From the NCBI GenBank assembly GCA_035506295.1, contig DATJPR010000100.1:1-14083 (forward strand): DNA of 14,083 bases, written 5' to 3'. Each line of letters starts with the position of its first letter. The stretch's first letter is position 1. The notes beneath the pieces were generated by a model, which did no database searches, was not told the origin of the DNA, and worked only from the letters and a program-made list of their open reading frames with translations. This DNA is from DATJPR01 sp035506295. GTDB lineage: Bacteria; Bacteroidota; Ignavibacteria; UBA10030; UBA6906. The translations under genes were made by a program, and so were the position numbers. Shown here piece after piece: positions 1 to 6,764 of this stretch.

Positions 1-1163
1 TCCGTCTCGTAGTGCTGCAAAACAAGGACCGGCGCAAAAACCTCATTGCACATCACCGGCTCGTCCTCGGGCACGCCTGCAAGGATGATCGGGGAGAGCA
101 CAGCGCCTTTTCTTCCCCCACCATACACCATCGTGGCACCACGTTTCAAGGCTGAACTAACCCAGGTCTCCACCTTTCTTGCTGCATCCTCAGTGATCAT
201 CGGTCCCACTATGGTCTTCTCTTCCCGGGGGTCTCCGACATGGATTTTTCGAGACTCCCGCACCAGGGCATCTTTCAAGGATTCGAAGATGCTCTTGTGC
301 GCGAAGACCCTCTGCACAGATATGCACGACTGACCGGCATTCCCAAATCCTCCCAGCACAATCCTCTCAGCCGCCTTTAAGGGATCAGCGTCGTGATGGA
401 CGATAACAGCGGCGTTTCCACCGAGCTCAAGAACGACACGCTTCTTCCCTGCCCGGCTCTTCAGCGGCCAACCGACAGCTGGACTTCCTGTGAAGGTGAC
501 GAGTTTAACTCTTTCATCTTCAACAGCTTGACTAATTTCATCTCCAGAACAAGGTAGGACACTCAAATAGCCGCGAGGAAGCCCAGCGTCGTACAGAAGA
601 GCGGCGAATCGGAGGGATGTCACCGGCGCGTTCGAAGACGGCTTGAGGATCACCGGGCAGCCCGTTGCGAACGCTGGCCCCAGCTTGTGTGCAACGAGAT
701 TCAACGGGAAATTAAAGGGGGTGATCGCCAGAATAGGGCCGATCGGAAATCGCTTCACGATGGCTTCTTTGCCCCTTGACGATGGAACCAGGTCCAACGG
801 GATGAGAGCACCCTCAATTCGCTTCGATTCTTCCGACGAAAGAGACAACGTCAAGATCGCCCTGTCCACTTCCAGCCGTGAAAAACTGATCGGTTTCCCC
901 GTTTCTCTCGTGATCAACTGACTGAACTCTTCTTTCCGGTCAGAGAGAATCGCGGAAGCTCGCTGAAGCAAGGCAGAACGCTCATAGGTCGGATCGAGAG
1001 ACCGGGAGCGAAAGGCCCTGGTCGATTCATCGAGAGCAGCTTCGATGTCGCTCGACTCCGCCTGGGAGACCTGGAATACTTCTTCCCCGTTGAAGGGATT
1101 GATGACCGGCTTCATTCGTCCCGAGGTCTTCCACGTTCCTGCTACACAAAGCGCTTCGCCCAT
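1..1163 (-). CDS. Aldehyde dehydrogenase family protein, C-terminus cut by the window edge
   Basis: NAD(P)-dependent oxidation of an aldehyde to an acid; the substrate cannot be told from the sequence. The visible 387 codons carry the family hallmarks in order: the PFNFPL segment with the conserved Asn (about residue 151), the cofactor-loop motif FTGSPAVG (224-231), the general base Glu in LELGGN (E246), and the catalytic Cys in GNAGQSC (C280). The last visible residues (NEVFAPVLVL) are the usual EVFGPV-type segment, so about 90-100 residues are missing relative to the usual 475-490. The ATG at 1161-1163 is chosen because AGGGGG (1169-1174) lies 5 bases upstream. The gene follows proS on the same strand after a 124-base gap that contains AGTGTC boxes but no convincing promoter. 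The SSRGKE...FPIGPILAITPF region recalls lactaldehyde, glyceraldehyde and phosphonoacetaldehyde-type enzymes, which is too weak for a specific name. Confidence 0.93.
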   Translation of the reverse strand, partial: MGEALCVAGTWKTSGRMKPVINPFNGEEVFQVSQAESSDIEAALDESTRAFRSRSLDPTYERSALLQRASAILSDRKEEFSQLITRETGKPISFSRLEVDRAILTLSLSSEESKRIEGALIPLDLVPSSRGKEAIVKRFPIGPILAITPFNFPLNLVAHKLGPAFATGCPVILKPSSNAPVTSLRFAALLYDAGLPRGYLSVLPCSGDEISQAVEDERVKLVTFTGSPAVGWPLKSRAGKKRVVLELGGNAAVIVHHDADPLKAAERIVLGGFGNAGQSCISVQRVFAHKSIFESLKDALVRESRKIHVGDPREEKTIVGPMITEDAARKVETWVSSALKRGATMVYGGGRKGAVLSPIILAGVPEDEPVMCNEVFAPVLVLQHYET

Positions 1164-1168
1164 GAAAA

Positions 1169-1174
1169 CCCCCT
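1169..1174 (-). promoter_or_regulatory. Shine-Dalgarno of the aldehyde dehydrogenase gene
   Basis: The minus strand reads AGGGGG followed by 5 bases and ATG. This is one of only a few clear ribosome binding sites in the window and it fixes the start of the aldehyde dehydrogenase. Confidence 0.7.
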
Positions 1175-1289
1175 AGTGTCGAGCCCCGAAGGGACCTACA
1201 TTCGATTCCAGAACCAAAATGCTTTCCAGGTCTCGTGTTTGCCGCTTTTGGCAATTGGAAATAGTCAAGACACTTCTGGTCGAGACACT
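1175..1289 (-). repeat. Three AGTGTC boxes in the proS / aldehyde dehydrogenase gap
   Basis: On the minus strand AGTGTCT occurs twice as a direct repeat (1283-1289 and 1268-1274, starts 15 bases apart). A third, inverted copy (GACACT on the minus strand) lies at 1175-1180, immediately before the Shine-Dalgarno of the aldehyde dehydrogenase. The second copy overlaps a TTGACT (1263-1268) that could be a -35 element, but no matching -10 is found at the right distance. The first copy overlaps the proS stop codon. They could be operator half-sites for the aldehyde dehydrogenase gene or parts of an mRNA fold. This is seen directly in the sequence, but the function is inferred. Confidence 0.3.
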
Positions 1290-3009
1290 AGTTCATCCCT
1301 GTAAGAATGGAAATCGCCGTCTGAACTGCATCTGTCTTCTTTGCGCAACTCCGATCGCCGGTACGCCTGATTTTCAGCTCGACGTTCCCTTCCGAAAGGG
1401 TTCGTTCGCCGATAATAATCTGGAGCGGCATCCCCAGCAGGTCGGCATCCTTGAACTTGAAACCCGGACTCACATCCGTCCGGTCGTCGAACAGCACATC
1501 GACACCTGCGATCCGCAACCGATCATAGAGAGTTTCCGCTTCGCGTATCACCGAATCCGATCGGCCACGCAACGCAATAAGGTGCACGTCGTACGGCGCG
1601 AGAGAGCGTCCCCAGACGATCCCGTCCCGGTCATGGTGCTGCTCCACGTGACAGGCCAGGATTCGCTCGATCCCGATGCCGTAGCTCCCCATGATGATGG
1701 GATGATCCTGTCCATGCTCGTCCTGATAGTTCGCGTGAAGCGCCTCGGAATACTTGGTACCCAGCTTGAAGATATGCCCGAGCTCGATCCCGCGTGTGAT
1801 CCTCAGTGGCGAGCCGGTCTTCACACTTTTTTCCCCTTCGCGGACCGTCCGAAGGTCATGATAACCGTCAATTCGGCAATCGCGGTCGAGGTCGATATTC
1901 ACGAAGTGATAATCGTTGCGGTTTGCCCCGCTCACAAGATTGTTTGCACCCTTGAGGCGCAGGTCTGCGAGGATCGTAAACCGGCGTCCCGTTCCCTTCC
2001 CGTCGTTCAGCCCAACAGGACCGATCGACCCGCCGTCGGCGCCTGTCAGCTCGCGTAGCGCATCAGCTTCGACCGGCCGGACATCCGAGCCCATGATATG
2101 CGCGAGCTTCGTCTCGTTCAACGAATCGTTCCCGAGCATCAAACAGAGGACTGCCCGCTCGCCGGCCCAGTAGACCACCGACTTCGCAAGGCGCGATTCA
2201 TCCACGTGGAGAAACTCAGCAAGATCGTCTATCGTGTGAACATTGGGCGTGTGCACTTCTTCAATATTCTTTCGCTCTTCGGTCCGGGTTGCGGCTGACG
2301 CATGGGACTCCGCCACTTCGAGATTGGCGGCATACTGTCCATCTTCAGAAAGGACCATTTGATCCTCCCCCGTGTCGGACTCGACCATGAACTCCTCGGA
2401 TCCCGTCCCGCCCATGGCGCCGCTGGAGGCCCCGACGACAAAAAAGCGCAGTCCGCAACGCGAGAAAATCTTCCGGTACGCAACTGCATGCAGCGCGTAC
2501 GCACGGTCGAGGCCTTCCCACGTCGCATCAAGGGTGTAGCTGTCTTTCATGAGAAACTGACGACCGCGGATAATGCCTGCCCGTGGCCGAGGTTCATTCC
2601 GAAACTTCGTCTGCACCTGGTACCAGATTTGCGGAAGGTCGCGATAGGATTTTACGTGGTTCTTCGCGAGCCAGCAGATGACTTCTTCGTGGGTTGGGGC
2701 GAGAACGAGAGGACGATCCTCGATGTGAAACAACGTCTCACCGAACGCCTTCACCCGGCCGGTTTCCTCCCACAGTTCGATCGGACTCAGCGCAGGCAGA
2801 TGCAGTTCCTGCCCACCGATCGCATCCATCTCTTCACGCACGATCGTACAGATTTTCTCCAAGACCCGGTAGCCGAGCGGGAGAAACAGATGAACACCCG
2901 CAGCCAATGCACGGATCATGCCCGATCGTGTCAGGAGCTGATGACTCAGGTTCTGGGCGTCTGCCGGCGTCTCTTTGTTTGTGGGGATGAATCCAGAACT
3001 TAAGCGCAT
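1288..3009 (-). CDS. proS: Prolyl-tRNA synthetase, bacterial type with editing insertion
   Basis: Cytoplasmic class II synthetase that activates proline with ATP and charges tRNA-Pro. The 573 residues match the bacterial form (about 570). Motif 1 lies around residues 29-47 (SGMIRALAAGVHLFLPLG). The proline-binding PTHEE is at 105-109, motif 2 with FRNEPRPR starts at 136, and motif 3 GSYGIGIERI is at 441-450. Residues of roughly 220-400 form the INS editing domain that hydrolyses Ala-tRNA-Pro; the conserved Lys (LAKSVVY, about 276) and His (GANRNDYHFVN, about 368) are present, so editing is probably functional. The C-terminal anticodon-binding domain spans about 470-573 and is complete. The ATG start is followed directly by the usual N-terminal sequence, although no good Shine-Dalgarno precedes it. 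A promoter is visible 46-73 bases upstream, so the gene is probably transcribed independently of the response regulator. Confidence 0.98.
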   Translation of the reverse strand: MRLSSGFIPTNKETPADAQNLSHQLLTRSGMIRALAAGVHLFLPLGYRVLEKICTIVREEMDAIGGQELHLPALSPIELWEETGRVKAFGETLFHIEDRPLVLAPTHEEVICWLAKNHVKSYRDLPQIWYQVQTKFRNEPRPRAGIIRGRQFLMKDSYTLDATWEGLDRAYALHAVAYRKIFSRCGLRFFVVGASSGAMGGTGSEEFMVESDTGEDQMVLSEDGQYAANLEVAESHASAATRTEERKNIEEVHTPNVHTIDDLAEFLHVDESRLAKSVVYWAGERAVLCLMLGNDSLNETKLAHIMGSDVRPVEADALRELTGADGGSIGPVGLNDGKGTGRRFTILADLRLKGANNLVSGANRNDYHFVNIDLDRDCRIDGYHDLRTVREGEKSVKTGSPLRITRGIELGHIFKLGTKYSEALHANYQDEHGQDHPIIMGSYGIGIERILACHVEQHHDRDGIVWGRSLAPYDVHLIALRGRSDSVIREAETLYDRLRIAGVDVLFDDRTDVSPGFKFKDADLLGMPLQIIIGERTLSEGNVELKIRRTGDRSCAKKTDAVQTAISILTGMN

Positions 3010-3054
3010 GGTGTCTGTTGCGTGATGGGGGAATCAGGGATGCGGTGCGAATGA

Positions 3055-3082
3055 AATATAGCCAAAGCGCAGGAGATTTCAA
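3055..3082 (-). promoter_or_regulatory. Sigma-70-type promoter of proS
   Basis: The minus strand reads TTGAAA (3077-3082), a 16-base spacer and TATATT (3055-3060), in the 85-base gap between the response regulator stop and the proS start. The predicted transcript start is near 3048, giving a leader of about 40 bases. The TATATT hexamer recurs at the lysC and tRNA-Ser promoters. Confidence 0.55.
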
Positions 3083-3094
3083 ACGAGCATGGTG

Positions 3095-3877
3095 TCACCG
3101 AGCGTTGGGACTTCGAACAGACTCCCGTTCCCCGGAGACGACGAACACCGTCGCCGGCTCTTCGGCACCGCCTTTCTCGAACGACAAACGTTGAACGCGA
3201 ACGCCGACGAGTTCTTCATCCTTATTCTTCAGAAGACAATGGAACGGCTCTTCCGCTTCCCGGGTAAATGAGGCCTGCTGCAATGCAGACCCATCAGCAC
3301 CATAGAGATCGAGGATGGTCCAGATCGGTGACGTGAGCGCTTCGCCAAGCTCCCTTCCGGTCATCTTCTCCGCGGCGGGATTCATGAAGGTCACGAGCAT
3401 CGACCCGTCTACCGCGATCACGCCCTCAGCAATCGCATTCATCGTCAATCGCAGAAGCTGTTCTCTCTGCGTGATCTCACGCTCTGAATTCCATCTGCAG
3501 ACGGCGATCTCGATCGTGGCGCGTATCGCATCGTCCTGAAACGGCTTCAGGATATACCCGTAGGGCCGAGCCGCCCTTGCCTGCATGAGCGTGTCTTTGT
3601 CGGAATACGCCGTCGCGAACACCACCGGCGGGCCGCCCATCTCGCGGATGCGCTGTGCGGCTTCCATGCCGTCCGGTCTGCCTTTCAGACGTACGTCCAT
3701 GAGCACGACGTCCGGCTGAGCGTCGAAGGCGGCATGCACCGCGTCCTCACCGTTGCTCACGATTCCGACGATCGGGTACCCGAGAGACTGAAGACGTTGT
3801 CCCAGATCGGCCGCGACGATCGTTTCATCTTCGGCGATCAGCACCCTGATTGCACGACGTTCTGAGGTTGGTTTCAC
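3095..3877 (-). CDS. Receiver-PAS response regulator without an output domain
   Basis: Cytoplasmic two-component signalling protein of 260 residues. The receiver domain (about 10-125) has the acidic pair E16/D17, the phospho-acceptor D61 in VVLMDVRL, the switch Thr/Ala region FATAY (87-91) and the conserved Lys in LKPF (K111). A PAS domain follows (about 138-250; EGVIAVDG and FMNPAAEKMTG are typical). The protein ends shortly after it, with no HTH, histidine kinase, GGDEF or other effector visible. The start is a GTG at 3875-3877, with GGGA a few bases upstream; no in-frame ATG lies before the receiver. It begins 12 bases after the glycosyltransferase stop on the same strand, so the two are almost certainly co-transcribed. 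Orphan receiver-PAS proteins usually relay signals from hybrid kinases; no partner kinase is encoded in the window. Confidence 0.92.
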   Translation of the reverse strand: MKPTSERRAIRVLIAEDETIVAADLGQRLQSLGYPIVGIVSNGEDAVHAAFDAQPDVVLMDVRLKGRPDGMEAAQRIREMGGPPVVFATAYSDKDTLMQARAARPYGYILKPFQDDAIRATIEIAVCRWNSEREITQREQLLRLTMNAIAEGVIAVDGSMLVTFMNPAAEKMTGRELGEALTSPIWTILDLYGADGSALQQASFTREAEEPFHCLLKNKDEELVGVRVQRLSFEKGGAEEPATVFVVSGERESVRSPNAR

Positions 3878-3889
3878 TGGAGATCCCGG

Positions 3890-5362
3890 CTATTGATGCG
3901 ATCTGTTGAGCTGTTGGCGGGCGCGCAGTTCCCACGTCCGGATGCTGTCCTTGTAGGCATTGTGCGCATTCTGCCGTGCGACATCGAGGTCCGCGTCGGA
4001 ATTCCCTTCCCATCTCCTGCATAGATAGAGGGGCGTGAAGATGCGCCCCACGCGGTAACGACGGCTGATGGCAAGCCCGACGGCGTAGTCTTCTCCGTAA
4101 CTGACATTGGGCATTTTGATCTGCCGCAAGATCTTCGTCATGAACGCCCGGGGGGCGCCGAAGCCATTCACGCGAAGCGCGTTGTTCCGCCCATTCAACG
4201 CGGTCCACTCGCGATGGTCGATCACGCCGGGGGGAATCGGCTCCAGTTGGAAGTTCGTCAGCTGATAGCTCCCCACCACCATGGCGCAATGCTCGAGCGC
4301 GAAGACCCCCACCATCGCTCCCAGGGTTTCGGGCGACGAATAGAGATCATCGCTGTCGAGTTGGACCGCATACCGCCCGCACTGTTTGCTCATGATGGCT
4401 TCGTTCCAGCAGCCGCCGATCCCCAGGTCGTTGCGCCCGGGAACAATGGGCACGGCGCGAGGGTCTTTTCCTGCAATGGCAGAAATGACCTCGGTCGTGC
4501 CGTCCGTGGAGTGATTGTCCACAACGAGAACGTTGAAGGGAAAGTCGACCTGCTGTGCAAGCGCCGAGGCCAGAGCATCACCGATCGTCCGCACTCTGTT
4601 CTTCACGGGGATGACCACACTGGCTTCCACAGGATAGACGTCATGATCCTCATCGACTTCATCTGCCGGGCCGGAGAGATAGCCTTGAATAAGCCTCAGG
4701 TGTTCGGTTCCGACTTCCTCCATTTCGCGCTGGACCGCACTCTGCCTCGGATCAACGTAGTCGAATTGCTTCTCGGCGGATTTTCTCCTGTCGGGCTCAT
4801 GCTGTGAATACAGGATCTCCGGCACCCGGACAACGCTCCCCATTCTCGAAAGCCCGAGCCTGACGGCATACCAGCCCGCATACCGGCGGGGAGTGGAGCC
4901 TTCGAGGGAAAAAACCACCTTCCGGAATGGCTCCGTCCGAAGGAGCACCAGATTCCCCAAGTCGAAGTCGTCTCGTATACTCCCCTCCTGGTAGTCGATA
5001 AGGGGGCGACTCGTCGATATGCCGTCCGCAATGCTGAGGTAATCCGCATAGACCAGACTGGCATCTGTTGCTTCTGCAATCGACTGCATGCGTTCCAGGC
5101 AGAACTGTCCGAGCGCCATTCGGGATTCTCGGAGTACCAGGGCGATAAACGGCGTGTCGACGACGCCTGCGATCTTTCGGAAGGTATCGGCAGACACGAC
5201 AGAGTCGACCGCTACCGTCCTGCAGCCGGGTGGAACAGCGCACTCTCCGCCACGAAGGACAAGCATCGCCGGCAATGCGTCAAGCGTGTTCAACGCGGCG
5301 ATTGTCGCCCGTCCCTCTTCCGTCCCGCTGAACGGGATGCATACGGTCATTCCAGAAGTCAT
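3890..5362 (-). CDS. Two-domain family 2 glycosyltransferase
   Basis: Cytoplasmic GT-A fold sugar transferase; donor and acceptor are unknown. Numbered from an upstream TTG (5396-5398), the C-terminal half (about 258-470) is a canonical GT2 domain: SVVIPVKNR nucleotide-binding strand, VVDNHSTDGT (292-301), metal-binding DSDD (348-351), the ED pair in SYGEDYAV (about 436-437) and a terminal RRWEGNSD. The N-terminal 240 residues look like a second, degenerate GT-A domain: MTVCIPFSG start, VYADY in the DXD position, GNLVLLRTEPFRK, and the late ILYSQHE element. An acidic linker separates the halves. The start is uncertain. The TTG at 5396-5398 has no Shine-Dalgarno; the ATG at 5360-5362 is preferred because the fold begins 4 residues later (another ATG at 5348-5350 is possible). 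It has no membrane segments. It shares an operon with the receiver-PAS protein and diverges from the AmpG-like gene. Confidence 0.88.
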   Translation of the reverse strand: MTSGMTVCIPFSGTEEGRATIAALNTLDALPAMLVLRGGECAVPPGCRTVAVDSVVSADTFRKIAGVVDTPFIALVLRESRMALGQFCLERMQSIAEATDASLVYADYLSIADGISTSRPLIDYQEGSIRDDFDLGNLVLLRTEPFRKVVFSLEGSTPRRYAGWYAVRLGLSRMGSVVRVPEILYSQHEPDRRKSAEKQFDYVDPRQSAVQREMEEVGTEHLRLIQGYLSGPADEVDEDHDVYPVEASVVIPVKNRVRTIGDALASALAQQVDFPFNVLVVDNHSTDGTTEVISAIAGKDPRAVPIVPGRNDLGIGGCWNEAIMSKQCGRYAVQLDSDDLYSSPETLGAMVGVFALEHCAMVVGSYQLTNFQLEPIPPGVIDHREWTALNGRNNALRVNGFGAPRAFMTKILRQIKMPNVSYGEDYAVGLAISRRYRVGRIFTPLYLCRRWEGNSDADLDVARQNAHNAYKDSIRTWELRARQQLNRSHQ

Positions 5363-5453
5363 CGGAGTTTTAGCCGTCGGTCTCCAGTAGCGCTTCAACA
5401 GTGGATTTCGTATACTTCACGCCACAACCACTCCCGTTTCTCCCACACACTTC

Positions 5454-6731
5454 ATGCACACGACGCCCGCTTCCCGCAATCCATGGGTGTTTGTCCCAAC
5501 GCTCTATTTTGCGGAAGGCGTTCCGTACATCCTTATCAATGCAGTCTCCGTCGTCCTCTACAAACGGATGGGGATCGACAACGCATCCATCGCCTTCTGG
5601 ACGAGCTTCCTCTATTTTCCGTGGGTGATCAAGATGCTCTGGGGCCCGGTCGTCGATACGCATTCCACGAAGCGGAAGTGGATTGTGACGACCCAGCTCG
5701 CGATGAGCGGCTGTCTCGTGATCGTTGCCGCATCGCTCCACCTCCCCGGCTTCTTCTTTCTTTCTCTGGCAGCGTTCTTTGTCGGTGCATTCATCTCAGC
5801 TACTCACGACATCGCCGCAGACGGATTCTATCTCCTTGCTCTGGGGAAGGAGGACCAAAGCCTCTTCGTCGGGATCCGGTCGACCTTCTACCGCCTGGCG
5901 ATGATATTCGGTCAGGGTTTCATCGTCTGGCTGGCGGGTAGTTTTGAGTCGCACACCGGAGACACGACTTACAGCTGGACCCTCGCCTTGACGATAGCCG
6001 GCCTCCTGTTCCTGGTCATGTATCTGTATCACAGGATCATTCTTCCCGAGCCTCCGGGCGATCATCCTGCCATGGAAGCCGGCGACCCAGGCCGCAACCC
6101 TTTTGTCGAAGCGTTCCTGAGCTATATCGCTCAGGAGAAATTCTTGCCGCTTCTCGCTTTCATCCTCTTGTATCGCTTCGGGGAAGCGTTCCTGATCAAA
6201 CTTGCACAGCCCTTCCTCCTCGATAGCCGGGAGGTCGGGGGGCTCGGGCTCTCGACCTCGGAGGTCGGCATCGTCTACGGAACCATCGGCGTGGGTTGCC
6301 TCCTCGCAGGTGGCATCGCCGGTGGATTCGTGATCAAGAAGTTCGGTCTTCGCCGATGCCTCTGGCCGCTGGCGCTGATCGTGAACCTTCCGATGCTGGT
6401 GTACGTCTTTCTCTCATCACGGCAGCCCTCAGTCTTCATCGCGGCGCCCTGCGTTGCCCTCGAGCAGTTCTGCTATGGGTTCGGCTTCGCCGCGTATCTC
6501 GTCTTCCTCATGTTCGCTTCCCGAGGACGTTACCAGACCTCGCACTACGCTATCTCCACCGGTCTCATGGCACTCGGGATGATGCTTCCCGGGTTCTGCA
6601 GCGGGTATCTCCAGAAGCTCCTTGGCTACCACCAGTTTTTTGTACTCACCGCTTTCCTCGGAATCCCCGGGCTGGTCACTCTCTTTTTTGTTCCCATCCC
6701 TGAAGAACACACCCGCGCGAAGGAATCCTAA
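5454..6731 (+). CDS. AmpG-like major facilitator superfamily permease
   Basis: Inner-membrane transporter of 425 residues with about 12 hydrophobic helices in two six-helix halves. The central hydrophilic loop is at about 195-215 and a basic cytoplasmic tail is at the end. It resembles the AmpG/PAT branch of the superfamily: FAEGVPY near the N-terminus, WGPVVD in the loop after helix 2, SATHDIAADG (115-124) in helix 4, and LLYRFGEAFLIKLAQPF opening the second half. Known AmpG proteins import GlcNAc-anhydroMurNAc muropeptides by proton symport; related members carry other substrates such as acetyl-CoA, so the substrate is inferred from context. The facing operon encodes a murein amidase, a NagX-like acyltransferase and a dipeptide epimerase, which supports muropeptides. 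The ATG lacks a Shine-Dalgarno. A TATACT (5411-5416) upstream could be a -10, but its -35 is poor. The gene converges on the amidase with a 33-base gap and no clear terminator. Confidence 0.88.
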   Translation: MHTTPASRNPWVFVPTLYFAEGVPYILINAVSVVLYKRMGIDNASIAFWTSFLYFPWVIKMLWGPVVDTHSTKRKWIVTTQLAMSGCLVIVAASLHLPGFFFLSLAAFFVGAFISATHDIAADGFYLLALGKEDQSLFVGIRSTFYRLAMIFGQGFIVWLAGSFESHTGDTTYSWTLALTIAGLLFLVMYLYHRIILPEPPGDHPAMEAGDPGRNPFVEAFLSYIAQEKFLPLLAFILLYRFGEAFLIKLAQPFLLDSREVGGLGLSTSEVGIVYGTIGVGCLLAGGIAGGFVIKKFGLRRCLWPLALIVNLPMLVYVFLSSRQPSVFIAAPCVALEQFCYGFGFAAYLVFLMFASRGRYQTSHYAISTGLMALGMMLPGFCSGYLQKLLGYHQFFVLTAFLGIPGLVTLFFVPIPEEHTRAKES

Positions 6732-6764
6732 CACAGCGCTGCGCCGGATCAACGAACACCACAA

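Noticed and set aside
1219..3003. Long plus-strand frames opposite proS (up to 279 codons)
   Set aside because: They are antisense shadows of a gene with complete ProRS motifs; the products show no recognisable domains and are rich in Arg, Pro and His.
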